Under the pieces are notes generated by a model, which had not been told where the DNA came from, ran no database searches, and saw only the letters and a program-made list of their open reading frames with translations. A stretch of DNA of 64,000 bases from Gemmatimonadota bacterium (GTDB lineage: Bacteria; Gemmatimonadota; Gemmatimonadetes; Gemmatimonadales; Gemmatimonadaceae). Position 1 is the stretch's first letter. Each line of letters starts with the position of its first letter. Where the stretch lies: contig JAQBQB010000010.1 in the NCBI GenBank assembly GCA_028287235.1, forward strand, positions 372,001-436,000. Reading direction: 5' to 3'. Made by a program: the position numbers and the translations under genes. Positions 27,504 to 36,067 of this stretch are shown piece after piece.

Positions 27504-29378
27504 ATGCGCCTTCAACTATCCGTTCTCGCCTCGCTGGGTCTCGCGGTCTCAGTTTCCGCGCAGCAGCCGCAGTTCACCGTGCAGGAAGTGATGATCCCCG
27601 TCCGCGACGGCGTTCACCTGCAGACCGCGATCCTCACCCCCGTCAACCAAACGGGTCCGCTGCCGATTCTCTTTCGACGCACGCCGTACGGCGTACCGGA
27701 CAAAGCGCCGAATCCAGTCCCCGCGAGTCTCAAGGAGCTCGCGAAGGACGGATACATCTTCGTCATTCAGAATTTGCGCGGGCGATTCAAGTCGGAAGGC
27801 ACGTTCCTCCTGTCGTCGCAGGTGAATCTTGCCGACCCCAAGTCGACCAACGAGACGACGGATGCGTACGACAGCATCGACTGGCTCGTGAAGCACGTGC
27901 CGAACAACAACGGAAAGGTCGGGCTGTACGGCGTGTCGTACGACGGGTTGACCGCGGCGCTCGCGCTGCTGCATCCGCATCCCGCCCTCAAGGCGATCAG
28001 CGAGCAGGCGTCGCCGGTCGATCAATGGATGAACGACGACGACCATCGCTACGGCGCGCTGCGCGAGAGCTACGCGTTCGAATACGCGGTGTACGAGCAG
28101 GCGGACAAGAACAAGAACACGAACTTCAACTTCGAGACGTACGACACGTACTCGTGGTATCTCGCGCTCGGACCGCTGTCGAACATCAACGCGAAGTATC
28201 TCCACGGGTCGATTCCCTACTGGAACGACGTCGTGGCCCATCCGAACTACGACTCCTTTCATAAGAAGGAAGCGTGGATCAATCAACTCCACGCCTCGAC
28301 GGTGCCCAACCTCAACGTCGCGGGCTTCTGGGACCAGGAAGATCCGTGGGGCCCGTGGCAGATCTTCCGCCACGCGGCCGAGCACGATCCCGACAACACC
28401 AATTTCATGGTCGCGGGGCCGTGGTATCACGGCGGGTGGCACGGGCCGAAGGGCGACAGCATCGGCGCGATCGCGCTCGGTGGCCACGAGACGGCGCGCG
28501 AATTCCGCGAGACGCTCGAGGCGCCCTTTTTCAACTACTATCTGCACGGCGTCGGACAGAAACCCACGTGGAAGGCGACGACGTTTCAGTCGGGATCGAA
28601 CCGCTGGCGCACCTACGCCGCGTGGCCGCCGGTGGGGGCGAAGGCGACCAATCTCTATCTCCACACCGACGGAACGCTGTCGTTCGCTCCGCCCGCCGCT
28701 GCATCGGGCGCGAGCGCGTATCGGGAGTATGTGTCCGACCCGGCGAGCCCGGTGCCGTACCGGCAGCGCCCGATCTCGCCGACCTATCCCGAAGGAGATT
28801 GGCGCAGATGGGAAGTCGCCGACCAGCGCTTCGTCGACGGACGTCCCGACGTGCTCACCTTCACGAGCGCGCCGCTCGATCACGATCTCACGATCACCGG
28901 TGAGCTCGCGGCGGACCTGTTCGCGTCCACGTCGGGCACGGACGCCGACTTCATCGTCAAGCTGATCGACGTCTATCCGGAGAATGCGCAGCCGAACGCC
29001 TGGGACGCCGGCGCCGGTCCGGCGCCGGGACAATACGCGAAGTCGGTGAACGGCTACCAACTGCCGATCGCGATGGAGGTCCGCCGCGGACGATACAACA
29101 CGAGCTACGAGCACCCGAGCGCGCTGACGCCGAACGCGCCCACCGAGTGGAAGGTTCCGCTCCGCGACCACGACCACGTGTTCCTCAAGGGACACCGGCT
29201 CATGGTGCAGGTGCAGTCGACCTGGTTCCCCCTGATCGACCGCAATCCGCAGAAGTTCGTACCGAGCATCTACGCGGCCAAGGCGAGCGACTACGTCAAG
29301 GCGACGCAGCGGGTGTACAGCACGCCGGCCTATCCGTCGCGCATCGTGCTGCCGGTGGTGCCAACGATGCCGGAGTAG
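27504..29378 (+). CDS. CocE/NonD-type secreted hydrolase (X-Pro peptidase/acyl esterase)
   Basis: A 624-residue secreted hydrolase with a signal peptide at residues 1-19 (LAVSVSAQQ). The catalytic domain contains MIPVRDGVHLQTAILTP, the nucleophile elbow GLYGVSYDG and the His loop GPWYHGGWHG; the C-terminal jelly-roll is at about 420-620 (PDVLTFTSAPLDHDLTITGELAADLF). This is the classic GxSYxG form, unlike the other two copies in the window. ATG 27504 is used; the extra 16 codons upstream do not add to the signal sequence. Substrate unknown, periplasmic or extracellular. Confidence 0.9.
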   Translation: MRLQLSVLASLGLAVSVSAQQPQFTVQEVMIPVRDGVHLQTAILTPVNQTGPLPILFRRTPYGVPDKAPNPVPASLKELAKDGYIFVIQNLRGRFKSEGTFLLSSQVNLADPKSTNETTDAYDSIDWLVKHVPNNNGKVGLYGVSYDGLTAALALLHPHPALKAISEQASPVDQWMNDDDHRYGALRESYAFEYAVYEQADKNKNTNFNFETYDTYSWYLALGPLSNINAKYLHGSIPYWNDVVAHPNYDSFHKKEAWINQLHASTVPNLNVAGFWDQEDPWGPWQIFRHAAEHDPDNTNFMVAGPWYHGGWHGPKGDSIGAIALGGHETAREFRETLEAPFFNYYLHGVGQKPTWKATTFQSGSNRWRTYAAWPPVGAKATNLYLHTDGTLSFAPPAAASGASAYREYVSDPASPVPYRQRPISPTYPEGDWRRWEVADQRFVDGRPDVLTFTSAPLDHDLTITGELAADLFASTSGTDADFIVKLIDVYPENAQPNAWDAGAGPAPGQYAKSVNGYQLPIAMEVRRGRYNTSYEHPSALTPNAPTEWKVPLRDHDHVFLKGHRLMVQVQSTWFPLIDRNPQKFVPSIYAAKASDYVKATQRVYSTPAYPSRIVLPVVPTMPE

Positions 29379-29467
29379 CCTTTGCATCCCGGCTGCTGCA
29401 GCGCGGACGAGGGCCGCAGACGGCGCGGTACAAGCTCTTAACGCGCTTTTTGTGCGCCGATACCAGG

Positions 29468-30238
29468 CTACGCGCGCCGCCGGCGAATCGTCTCCACAGC
29501 CTCGAAGAGCTGATCGAACGAGTCGACGACGAAGAGCACGTCCTGGAAGTGATCGATCTCGAACGGCTGCGCCAGCACGTCGTCGAGCGCAAAAGGACGC
29601 CGGTCGCAGCGGTCGCCGAGCGCGTTGGCCGCGTCGCCGTGCGATGAGATCAAGCCGCTGCCGTAGATCTTTACGCGGCCGGCTTCGCGGATGAGACCAA
29701 ATTCGACGGTGAACCAGAAGAGACGCGCCATCTGTGTCGTCTCGTCCTCGGTCGTCGCGTCAGCGGCAATCGCGCCGAACTGCTGCAGGAAATCCGCGAA
29801 CACCGGATCGGAATGCAGCGGCACGTGGCCGAATACGTCGTGGAAGATGTCCGGCTCGGGGAGGTAGTCGAGCTGTGCGCGCGGGCGAACGGCGAGTGTC
29901 GTGGGAAATCGACGGTTGGCGAGACAGCGGAAGAACTGGCCGGCGGGAATGAACCCTCCCACGCCCACCGCGTTCCAACCGGTGCGCTCGCCGAGACGGC
30001 GGTTGACGTCCGCCAGATCGGGCACGCGATCGGGCTCGAGACCGATGCGCTGAATGCCTTCGAGAAATACCTGGCTACCGGTGTCGTGGAGCGTCGTCAT
30101 GCGCCGCTCGAACAGGATGCGCCACACGTCGTGCGCTTCCGCGTCGTAGTCGGCGTAGCGCTGCTCGACGAATGTCGGAAGGGCAGTAGAGGCAGTCATG
30201 GTGTCCGGCGAGGCGGCGGCATGCTCGTGCTGGTGCAT
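29468..30238 (-). CDS. phhA: Phenylalanine 4-monooxygenase
   Basis: A 256-residue pterin- and iron-dependent hydroxylase turning phenylalanine into tyrosine. The iron ligands are H133 and H138 in DIFHDVFGHVP and E179 in FTVEFGL; the 41-residue gap between the second His and the Glu equals that in known bacterial enzymes. The bacterial enzyme lacks the ACT regulatory domain, as here. ATG at 30238 follows GAGGATCCT; a longer reading would run through the terminator hairpin and is rejected. The gene is preceded by a Tyr-rich leader ORF and an intrinsic terminator (see 30255-30407), so it is probably controlled by transcription attenuation. Confidence 0.96.
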   Translation of the reverse strand: MHQHEHAAASPDTMTASTALPTFVEQRYADYDAEAHDVWRILFERRMTTLHDTGSQVFLEGIQRIGLEPDRVPDLADVNRRLGERTGWNAVGVGGFIPAGQFFRCLANRRFPTTLAVRPRAQLDYLPEPDIFHDVFGHVPLHSDPVFADFLQQFGAIAADATTEDETTQMARLFWFTVEFGLIREAGRVKIYGSGLISSHGDAANALGDRCDRRPFALDDVLAQPFEIDHFQDVLFVVDSFDQLFEAVETIRRRRA

Positions 30239-30254
30239 AGGATCCTCATGGGCG

Positions 30255-30291
30255 AAAAAAAAGCGGCCCGTGGACATTGTCCACGGGCCGC
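30255..30291 (-). terminator. Intrinsic terminator (attenuator) before phhA
   Basis: On the minus strand GCGGCCCGTGGAC (30291-30279), a three-base loop and GTCCACGGGCCGC (30275-30263) form a perfect 13-bp hairpin directly followed by eight Ts (30262-30255). It lies after the leader-peptide stop and 16 bases before the phhA start, so it would stop transcription before phhA unless an alternative structure forms. Confidence 0.93.
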
Positions 30292-30314
30292 AGGGAAAAC
30301 GAAGGCTGGGTCGA

Positions 30315-30407
30315 CTAGACGCGCAAACGCTCGCTCCTACGTCCCGGGGACCGGGTGGCGTAGTAATAGCGATACGAATAGTTGGCGCGCGCGGACAAGC
30401 TCGACAT
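30315..30407 (-). CDS. Tyrosine-rich leader peptide of phhA (30 aa)
   Basis: An open frame ATG to TAG of 30 codons between the promoter and the attenuator. Residues 10-16 read YSYRYYY: five Tyr codons in seven, far above chance, since Tyr is rare in this GC-rich genome. Downstream codons 18-23 encode the segment GTCCCCGGGAC (30351-30341), which matches 9 of 11 bases of the terminator 3' arm GTCCACGGGCC and could pair with the 5' arm as antiterminator. The ATG lies about seven bases after the -10 box with no Shine-Dalgarno, so the mRNA may be leaderless. Model: shortage of Tyr-tRNA stalls ribosomes here and lets phhA be transcribed. Not tested. Confidence 0.82.
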   Translation of the reverse strand: MSSLSARANYSYRYYYATRSPGRRSERLRV

Positions 30408-30414
30408 GATACTG

Positions 30415-30443
30415 ACGTTAATGGTGCGGGGCGAAGCCGTCAA
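30415..30443 (-). promoter_or_regulatory. Promoter of the phhA leader
   Basis: Minus strand: TTGACG (30443-30438), a 17-base spacer, then TAACGT (30420-30415). It sits right after the stop codon of the upstream DUF5916 gene and would start transcription at about the leader ATG at 30407. Confidence 0.6.
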
Positions 30444-30448
30444 CCCGC

Positions 30449-32818
30449 TCACATCCGGAACAGATAGCTGAACTTCGCGAAGAAGTAGTCCGACGCCCGA
30501 ATGAGCGGCTGGTAGTTGAAGCGGTCACGCGGATCCGGATTGGCGTTCGCCAAGCTGCCGTAGCCGAGGAACACGACGGTGCCGGGCACCGGCTGATAGG
30601 AGAAGAGCCAGTCGCCGTGCAGCTGCGCGGTGCGCGTGGCCAGCGCCTTCTTGCCGTTGACGATGAGCGGGAAGAACGTCCGCGTCTCGTCGCGTAGATC
30701 GCCCTGCTCCGAAAGATCGTATTCGCCCACGGCGCGGAAGAAGATCGAGCGGGTGAGCTGGTACTCGACCTTGAGGCGCGGAATGACGTTCTTTCCGGCG
30801 AGCGTGTGATCGGAGCGGCGCCGGTAGTCCTGATACGCAAGCGTGCCCGTGGCGCGCACCCGGTCATTCGGCCGGAAGTTCGTCGTCATGGACAGGTAGT
30901 GGATGTCCGCCTGCGCCCACTCGAAGAAATTCTCGTCCTGGCCGCCGATGTACGTCGCCGACGCGCTGAAGCGCGACCACTGCGGCGTCGTCACCGTGGC
31001 GACGTAGTCGCGGTTCGGGATGCGGCCCACGCCGGTGAACGGAACGGTGTCCACGGTCGAGCCGATCGTGCGCTCGATCTTGTAGTTGGCGTAGAGCGTC
31101 TTGTCCCAGCCGAACGACTCCCAGTACACGGCGCCGAGCACGGCCCAGCCACCGCGCAGCGCCGCGCTCGTGGTCAGGTGAAACTTCTTGTCCTGTGCGT
31201 CGCCATGGCCGAAGTGCGAGTACTCCCAGATGTCGTCGTACGACACGGATTCCGTCACCGACTCGACGGCGCTGCCGCGCGCGTTGAACCACGTGAAGCG
31301 ATTGTCCATCAGCCCGTGGACGATCGCGCCGCGCGCAATGAAACCCGACGGCGCGCGGAAATTGTCGTCGATGCCGGTGAGCAGGTAGCGAAAGCCGAAC
31401 TTCTTTCCGTTGCGCGAAAGAATGTTCTCCCAGAGCGGCGCATCGGCCACCGAGCCGCGCGTCTTGTCGTAGCTTCGCGCGTACTGGAACTGCTCGGTGT
31501 AGATCTTTCCGAACACCATGCGTCCGTCGACGTCGATGACGCGATTGTAGTCCGCGCCGACGACCCGATCGGTGTATGCCATGCCGATGCGCGACTCGCT
31601 GCCGATGTCGCGTTGCGCGCGCACGATGTTGTAGCGGATCGCGTCGCGGCCGGACGGTGACAGCGACTGATCGTCGCTCGCCGACAGCAGCCCGAGCGCG
31701 GTGCCGGCGGCCTTGCCGGTGAGCTTGAGCGCCGCGTCGGGCAGCGCGATGCGCCGCGTGTAGATGAGTCCATTCGGCACGCTGAACTGCTCGAGCCCAT
31801 CGAGAAAGAACGGACGCTTCTCGGCGAAGCGCACCGCACGCCGCGGATCCAGCACGATCTGCCCGGCGTCCGACTCCACCTCGGCGAAGTCGGGGCGCGC
31901 GGTGCCGGTGACCGTGAGGTTGTTCGTCACCCCCCAACGCGCGGTGCCGCCGAACTGCGGCGCGGGGTGCGTGTACGCCCAGCCGAGCGGCGTTGGCGCG
32001 CCGGTCGCCTTGCGAGTGGCGACAGGATTGAGGTCGAGCACGAGGCCGCGATCGAAGCCCGTGAGATCAGCGAGTGAGCCGGACTGGCCGAGGAACGACG
32101 CGCCAGACCGTTTCGCCGGAACCCAACTGTCCTCATAGCCCGAGTGCTGCACCTCGCGCAGGATGTTGATGTCCCACGACTGCACGTCGGTCGACTGATA
32201 CTTGAGGCTCTTGAAGGGAATGCGAACCTCGACCTCGTAGCCGTAGTCGGTGAGGCGTCCCTTGGATGTATAGACGAAATCCTGATTGAGGTCGGCCGCC
32301 GGCCGGCCCGCCGACGTGGGCGCGAAGCCGCCGCCGCTCGAGACGCGACCGCTCTCGACGATCGTGCCGTCCATCTGAATGCCGAATGGATTCACCGCGA
32401 AGACGTACGCCTGCCGACGATCGTGGAAGGTGCCGAGCAGAATCTGGACGTTGTCGTCGGAGGCGATCTTGTCGCGGTCGGCGAGCGTGGCGTGGACCGC
32501 TCCACTCGTGGCGAACGCGCGGATGCCGACGTACAGCGCCGTGGGCGAATACCAGATCAGGATCTGGGTCGTATCCGCGGCGGGAATTCCGTCGAGCGGA
32601 GAGAACTGCGAGAAGCCCGTGAGCACCGCGGCCTGCTGCCAGACGGGATCATCGAGCACTCCGTCGATGGCCGGCCGCGCGAGCTCGCCTTCGATCCGCG
32701 GGATGTGAACCTGAAGTTGGTTCAGCCGCCCGATGTAGGTGCCGGCGGGAGCGGGCGTTGGGGTTCGATCGCGCGGACAAAGCGCCGTCAGTGCTGCGAG
32801 CGCCAGGCAGGAAAGCAT
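30449..32818 (-). CDS. DUF5916 protein: CBM9-like domain plus outer-membrane barrel
   Basis: A 789-residue exported protein. After a short hydrophobic N-terminus comes a carbohydrate-binding family 9-like domain (about residues 45-245: IDGVLDDPVWQQAAVLTGFSQFSP, LYVGIRAFATSG, GYEVEVRIPFKSLKY), then DUF5916, whose alternating strands end in FAKFSYLFRM with a C-terminal aromatic residue pattern of outer-membrane barrels. The conserved RFAEKRPFFLDGLEQFSVPN is characteristic. Probable role: surface binding or uptake of polymers; no substrate is evident. ATG 32818 has weak ribosome binding. The phhA leader promoter begins just after its stop. Confidence 0.86.
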   Translation of the reverse strand: MLSCLALAALTALCPRDRTPTPAPAGTYIGRLNQLQVHIPRIEGELARPAIDGVLDDPVWQQAAVLTGFSQFSPLDGIPAADTTQILIWYSPTALYVGIRAFATSGAVHATLADRDKIASDDNVQILLGTFHDRRQAYVFAVNPFGIQMDGTIVESGRVSSGGGFAPTSAGRPAADLNQDFVYTSKGRLTDYGYEVEVRIPFKSLKYQSTDVQSWDINILREVQHSGYEDSWVPAKRSGASFLGQSGSLADLTGFDRGLVLDLNPVATRKATGAPTPLGWAYTHPAPQFGGTARWGVTNNLTVTGTARPDFAEVESDAGQIVLDPRRAVRFAEKRPFFLDGLEQFSVPNGLIYTRRIALPDAALKLTGKAAGTALGLLSASDDQSLSPSGRDAIRYNIVRAQRDIGSESRIGMAYTDRVVGADYNRVIDVDGRMVFGKIYTEQFQYARSYDKTRGSVADAPLWENILSRNGKKFGFRYLLTGIDDNFRAPSGFIARGAIVHGLMDNRFTWFNARGSAVESVTESVSYDDIWEYSHFGHGDAQDKKFHLTTSAALRGGWAVLGAVYWESFGWDKTLYANYKIERTIGSTVDTVPFTGVGRIPNRDYVATVTTPQWSRFSASATYIGGQDENFFEWAQADIHYLSMTTNFRPNDRVRATGTLAYQDYRRRSDHTLAGKNVIPRLKVEYQLTRSIFFRAVGEYDLSEQGDLRDETRTFFPLIVNGKKALATRTAQLHGDWLFSYQPVPGTVVFLGYGSLANANPDPRDRFNYQPLIRASDYFFAKFSYLFRM

Positions 32819-33016
32819 TCGCTAAGATGGTGCGCGCGTGGCAGGGGCGCGAGTGTCGGGATCTACTTTCGAGGCCTCTGAAACCGACCCACTCGACCGA
32901 GACGGCAGATCCCGACGCTCGCTTCGCTCGCGCGGGATGACGAGGGTTTTGTCCGCGTTTGTCGGTGCCGTGTCCGCGCTTGTCCGCGCCCACGCTGTTG
33001 GTTTGCCGACTCGCCC

Positions 33017-33052
33017 TTGACTGACCTACTCGTCGTGCTAATAACTTAGCAC
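33017..33052 (+). promoter_or_regulatory. Promoter with GTGCTAA-TAAC-TTAGCAC operator
   Basis: TTGACT (33017-33022), 17 bases, then AATAAC (33040-33045) form a promoter for the ADOP gene starting 33094. A perfect 7-bp inverted repeat GTGCTAA (33035-33041), TAAC, TTAGCAC (33046-33052) covers the -10 box. A repressor bound here would block polymerase. The PadR protein encoded just downstream of the permease is the natural candidate. Confidence 0.7.
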
Positions 33053-33093
33053 ACCTGACGCAACCTTCCGCGCGATCCGGGAGTCCAACCAAC

Positions 33094-35574
33094 ATGCCCC
33101 TCGAGAGCCTGAAGCAGGACATCAGCTACGCCATCCGCGGCCTGCGCACCAAGCCGGGCTTCACGATCGCGGTAGTCGCCACCCTCGGCCTCGGCATCGG
33201 CGCGAACGCGGCAATGTTCGGGATCGTCGACCAGTTGCTCTTTCGGCCGCCGGCGCTCATCAAGGATGCCGCGACCACGCATCGCATCTACACGTATCAG
33301 ACCTTTCGCGGCACGGAGGGATCGGGCGACGTGGGGCGATACGCGCGCTACGTCGATCTCACCAAGTGGACGCACTCCTTCTCGCGCACCGCCGGCTACA
33401 CGATGCGCGATCTCGCCGTGGGCGTCGGGGACGCCGCGCGCGAGATGCACGTGGGCGCGGTGAGCGCGAGCTTCTTCGAGTTCTTCAATGCACCTCCCGC
33501 GCTCGGCCGGTACTTCACGGCGGCGGAAGACAGAACTCCCGAGGGCGCGCCAGTCGCGGTGCTCAGCTATGCGATGTGGCAAGCGCAATACGGCGGACGC
33601 CACGACGTGCTCGGTTCCAAGATCCAGATCGGACCGATCATCTATACGGTCATCGGCGTCTCGGCTCCGGGATTCGTCGGGCTCTGGGCCGACCGGCCGC
33701 CGGCCGCGTTCATTCCGATCACGAGCTACGCCGCCGGCGTCGGCGTTCAGGTGAAGGGCGCGACCTGGTGGACGACCTACAGCTGGGGATGGATGTCGAT
33801 GATGGCGCAGCGGAAGCCTGGCGTCAGCGTCGCCGCCGCGGATGCCGATCTCACGAACGCCGTCTCGAAGAGCTACGACGCCCAGCTCGTCGAGCAACCG
33901 AGATCGTCGCCGAAGTCGCTCGCGCGTCCGCACGCGATCGCCGGATCGATCGTCGCCGAGCGTGGGCCGAATCAGTCGAGCGTGGCGAAAGTCGCGACGT
34001 GGGTCGGCGGCGTGTCGGTCATCGTGCTACTCATCGCCTGCGCCAACGTGGCGAATCTGCTGCTGGCGCGCGCGTTGCGCCGCCGGCGCGAGATCGCGCT
34101 GCGCCTCGCGTTGGGGGTGAGCCGCGCACGATTGCTCTCGCAACTCCTCACCGAGAGCGTGGTGCTCGCGTTGCTCGGCGGTGTTGCGGGACTTCTCATT
34201 GCGCACTGGGCCGGCGCGGCACTGCGCGCGGGGCTGCTCCCGAAGAACGAGGCGGCGGCAGGTTTGCGCGATGTCCGCACCGTGCTGTTCGCCGCCGTCG
34301 CGGCGATCGCCGTCGGTCTGCTCACCGGCCTCGCGCCCGTACTGCAAGCGCAGCGCGCCGACCTCACGACCGATCTCAAGGCGGGCTCGCGCGAAGGCAC
34401 TTACACGCGCTCGCGGTTGCGCGTCGCGTTGCTCGTGCTGCAGGGTGCGCTCTCCGTCGTGCTGCTCGTGGGCGCGGGTTTGTTCGTGCGCAGCCTGAAC
34501 AACGTGCGGTCGACGCGCCTGGGCTACGACGTCGATCCCGTGCTCCTCGTGGAGCTGCGCATGCGCGGCGTGACGCTCGACAGCGCGCAAGCGGCGGGGT
34601 TGCGAGGCCGGCTGCTCGCGGCCGCGAAAGCGAGTCCTGGTGTGGAGAATGCCAGCCTGCAGGCGGCCGTTCCGTTCTGGAGCACGTGGAGCACAGGGTT
34701 ATACGTGGCGGGCATCGACACGGTCGGCCGCCTGGGTCAATTCGATCTGAACGCGGTGACGCCCGGGTATTTCGCGACGATGGGTACGCGCATCATTCGC
34801 GGACGCGGCATCTCCGAGCAGGACACGCCGAACGCGCCGCGCGCGATGGTCGTGAGCGACGCGATGGGCAAGACGCTGTGGCCCGGCAAGGACCCCATTG
34901 GCCAATGCATTCGCGTCAGCGCCGACACCATGCCGTGCACCTACGTCGTCGGCATCGCCGAAAACATCAAGGCCCAGAGTCTGAGCAGCGATCCCGGCCT
35001 CTACTACTACTTGCCCTTCGCGCAAACCGCGCGGAAGACCGGCGGCCTGTTCATCCGCACGCGCGGCAACGCCGGCAATTTCAAGGAAGCGCTGCGGCGG
35101 CGCTTACAGCGCGAGATGCCCGGCGCGTCGTACGTGGCCCTGACGCCGTTGGACGAGATGATTGGGAACGAGACTCGCTCGTGGCGCCTCGGCGCCACGA
35201 TGTTCGTGGCGTTCGGCGTGTTGGCGCTCGTGCTGGCGGCGATCGGTTTGTACAGCGTGATCGCGTACAACGTCGCGCAGCGCACGCACGAGTTGGGCGT
35301 GCGCGTTGCGCTCGGCGCGCAGGCGCGAGACGTCGTGCGCCTCGTGGTGTCGGACGGCCTGCGCATCGCGGGAGTGGGGGTAGCGATTGGAACGGTCGCG
35401 GCGGTCTGGGCGGGCCGATTCGTGAAGCCGCTGCTGTTCGACGTCTCGCCGAACGATCCCGTGGTGTTCGCGCTCGTCGCCGGCCTGCTCATTCTCGTCG
35501 CGACGGCGGCGAGCTGGATTCCGGCGTTGCGCGCATCGCGCGTGGATCCGAACCAGGCGCTGCGGTCGGACTGA
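33094..35574 (+). CDS. ADOP-type FtsX/MacB-like permease (826 aa)
   Basis: A second ADOP orphan permease, with N-terminal LKQDISYAIRGLRTKPGFTIAVVATLGLGIGANAAMFGIVD, a MacB-type periplasmic domain, the FtsX-like helices with CANVANLLLARALRRRREIALRLALG near 310-340, and the C-terminal copy with YNVAQRTHELGVRVALGAQARDVV and final ALRASRVDPNQALRSD. No ATP-binding partner is adjacent. Its promoter carries a palindromic operator, and a padR gene follows convergently 26 bases after its stop, a common pairing for ADOP genes. Substrate unknown. Confidence 0.93.
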   Translation: MPLESLKQDISYAIRGLRTKPGFTIAVVATLGLGIGANAAMFGIVDQLLFRPPALIKDAATTHRIYTYQTFRGTEGSGDVGRYARYVDLTKWTHSFSRTAGYTMRDLAVGVGDAAREMHVGAVSASFFEFFNAPPALGRYFTAAEDRTPEGAPVAVLSYAMWQAQYGGRHDVLGSKIQIGPIIYTVIGVSAPGFVGLWADRPPAAFIPITSYAAGVGVQVKGATWWTTYSWGWMSMMAQRKPGVSVAAADADLTNAVSKSYDAQLVEQPRSSPKSLARPHAIAGSIVAERGPNQSSVAKVATWVGGVSVIVLLIACANVANLLLARALRRRREIALRLALGVSRARLLSQLLTESVVLALLGGVAGLLIAHWAGAALRAGLLPKNEAAAGLRDVRTVLFAAVAAIAVGLLTGLAPVLQAQRADLTTDLKAGSREGTYTRSRLRVALLVLQGALSVVLLVGAGLFVRSLNNVRSTRLGYDVDPVLLVELRMRGVTLDSAQAAGLRGRLLAAAKASPGVENASLQAAVPFWSTWSTGLYVAGIDTVGRLGQFDLNAVTPGYFATMGTRIIRGRGISEQDTPNAPRAMVVSDAMGKTLWPGKDPIGQCIRVSADTMPCTYVVGIAENIKAQSLSSDPGLYYYLPFAQTARKTGGLFIRTRGNAGNFKEALRRRLQREMPGASYVALTPLDEMIGNETRSWRLGATMFVAFGVLALVLAAIGLYSVIAYNVAQRTHELGVRVALGAQARDVVRLVVSDGLRIAGVGVAIGTVAAVWAGRFVKPLLFDVSPNDPVVFALVAGLLILVATAASWIPALRASRVDPNQALRSD

Positions 35575-35600
35575 CCGGCGCGCCAGCTCCACTCTGCGCC

Positions 35601-35933
35601 TTACGCCGGACCGAGCACGCGGCCGACCGCCGCAGCGTACTCGTACCAGGTCGACGACTCGGCGCGCAACTGCTTCCTCCCCGCCGCGGTGAGCTCGTAG
35701 TACTTGGCCTTCCGGTTGTTCTCGGAGAGGCCCCATGTCGCGGCGACGAGCTGCTTTCGCTCGAGGCGGTGGAGCGCCTGGTAGAGCGCCGCGCCCTCGA
35801 CGGAGAGCACGCCCTGGCTGCGCTCGCGCACCCAGTGCGAGATGCCGTAACCGTGCATCTGCTGCCAGGCGAGGGTGCGCAGGATCAGGATGTCGACAGT
35901 ACCCTGCAGCAGGTCGGACGGAGTGCGCGGCAT
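35601..35933 (-). CDS. PadR-family transcriptional regulator
   Basis: A 110-residue winged-helix regulator of the short PadR-s2 type: LLQGTVDILILRTLAWQQMHGYGISHWV, GALYQALHRLERKQLVAATWGLSENNRKAKYYELTAAGRKQL. These are often next to ADOP permeases in Acidobacteria and Gemmatimonadota. It converges on the ADOP gene rather than sharing its promoter region, so repression of the permease would act at the distant operator at 33035-33052; that target is inferred. Ligand unknown. Confidence 0.92.
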   Translation of the reverse strand: MPRTPSDLLQGTVDILILRTLAWQQMHGYGISHWVRERSQGVLSVEGAALYQALHRLERKQLVAATWGLSENNRKAKYYELTAAGRKQLRAESSTWYEYAAAVGRVLGPA

Positions 35934-36067
35934 GATCTTCCAGTCATGTGGTGAGTGGAAGGCTAGCCCGCGGCCGCGCCCGTCGCAAGCGGTTTCGCGT
36001 CACGCCGCGTATATGGGATGCGCCCTTGCCGGATCGGCGCAAATCCGTTCAACCAGGTGAGAGGAAC

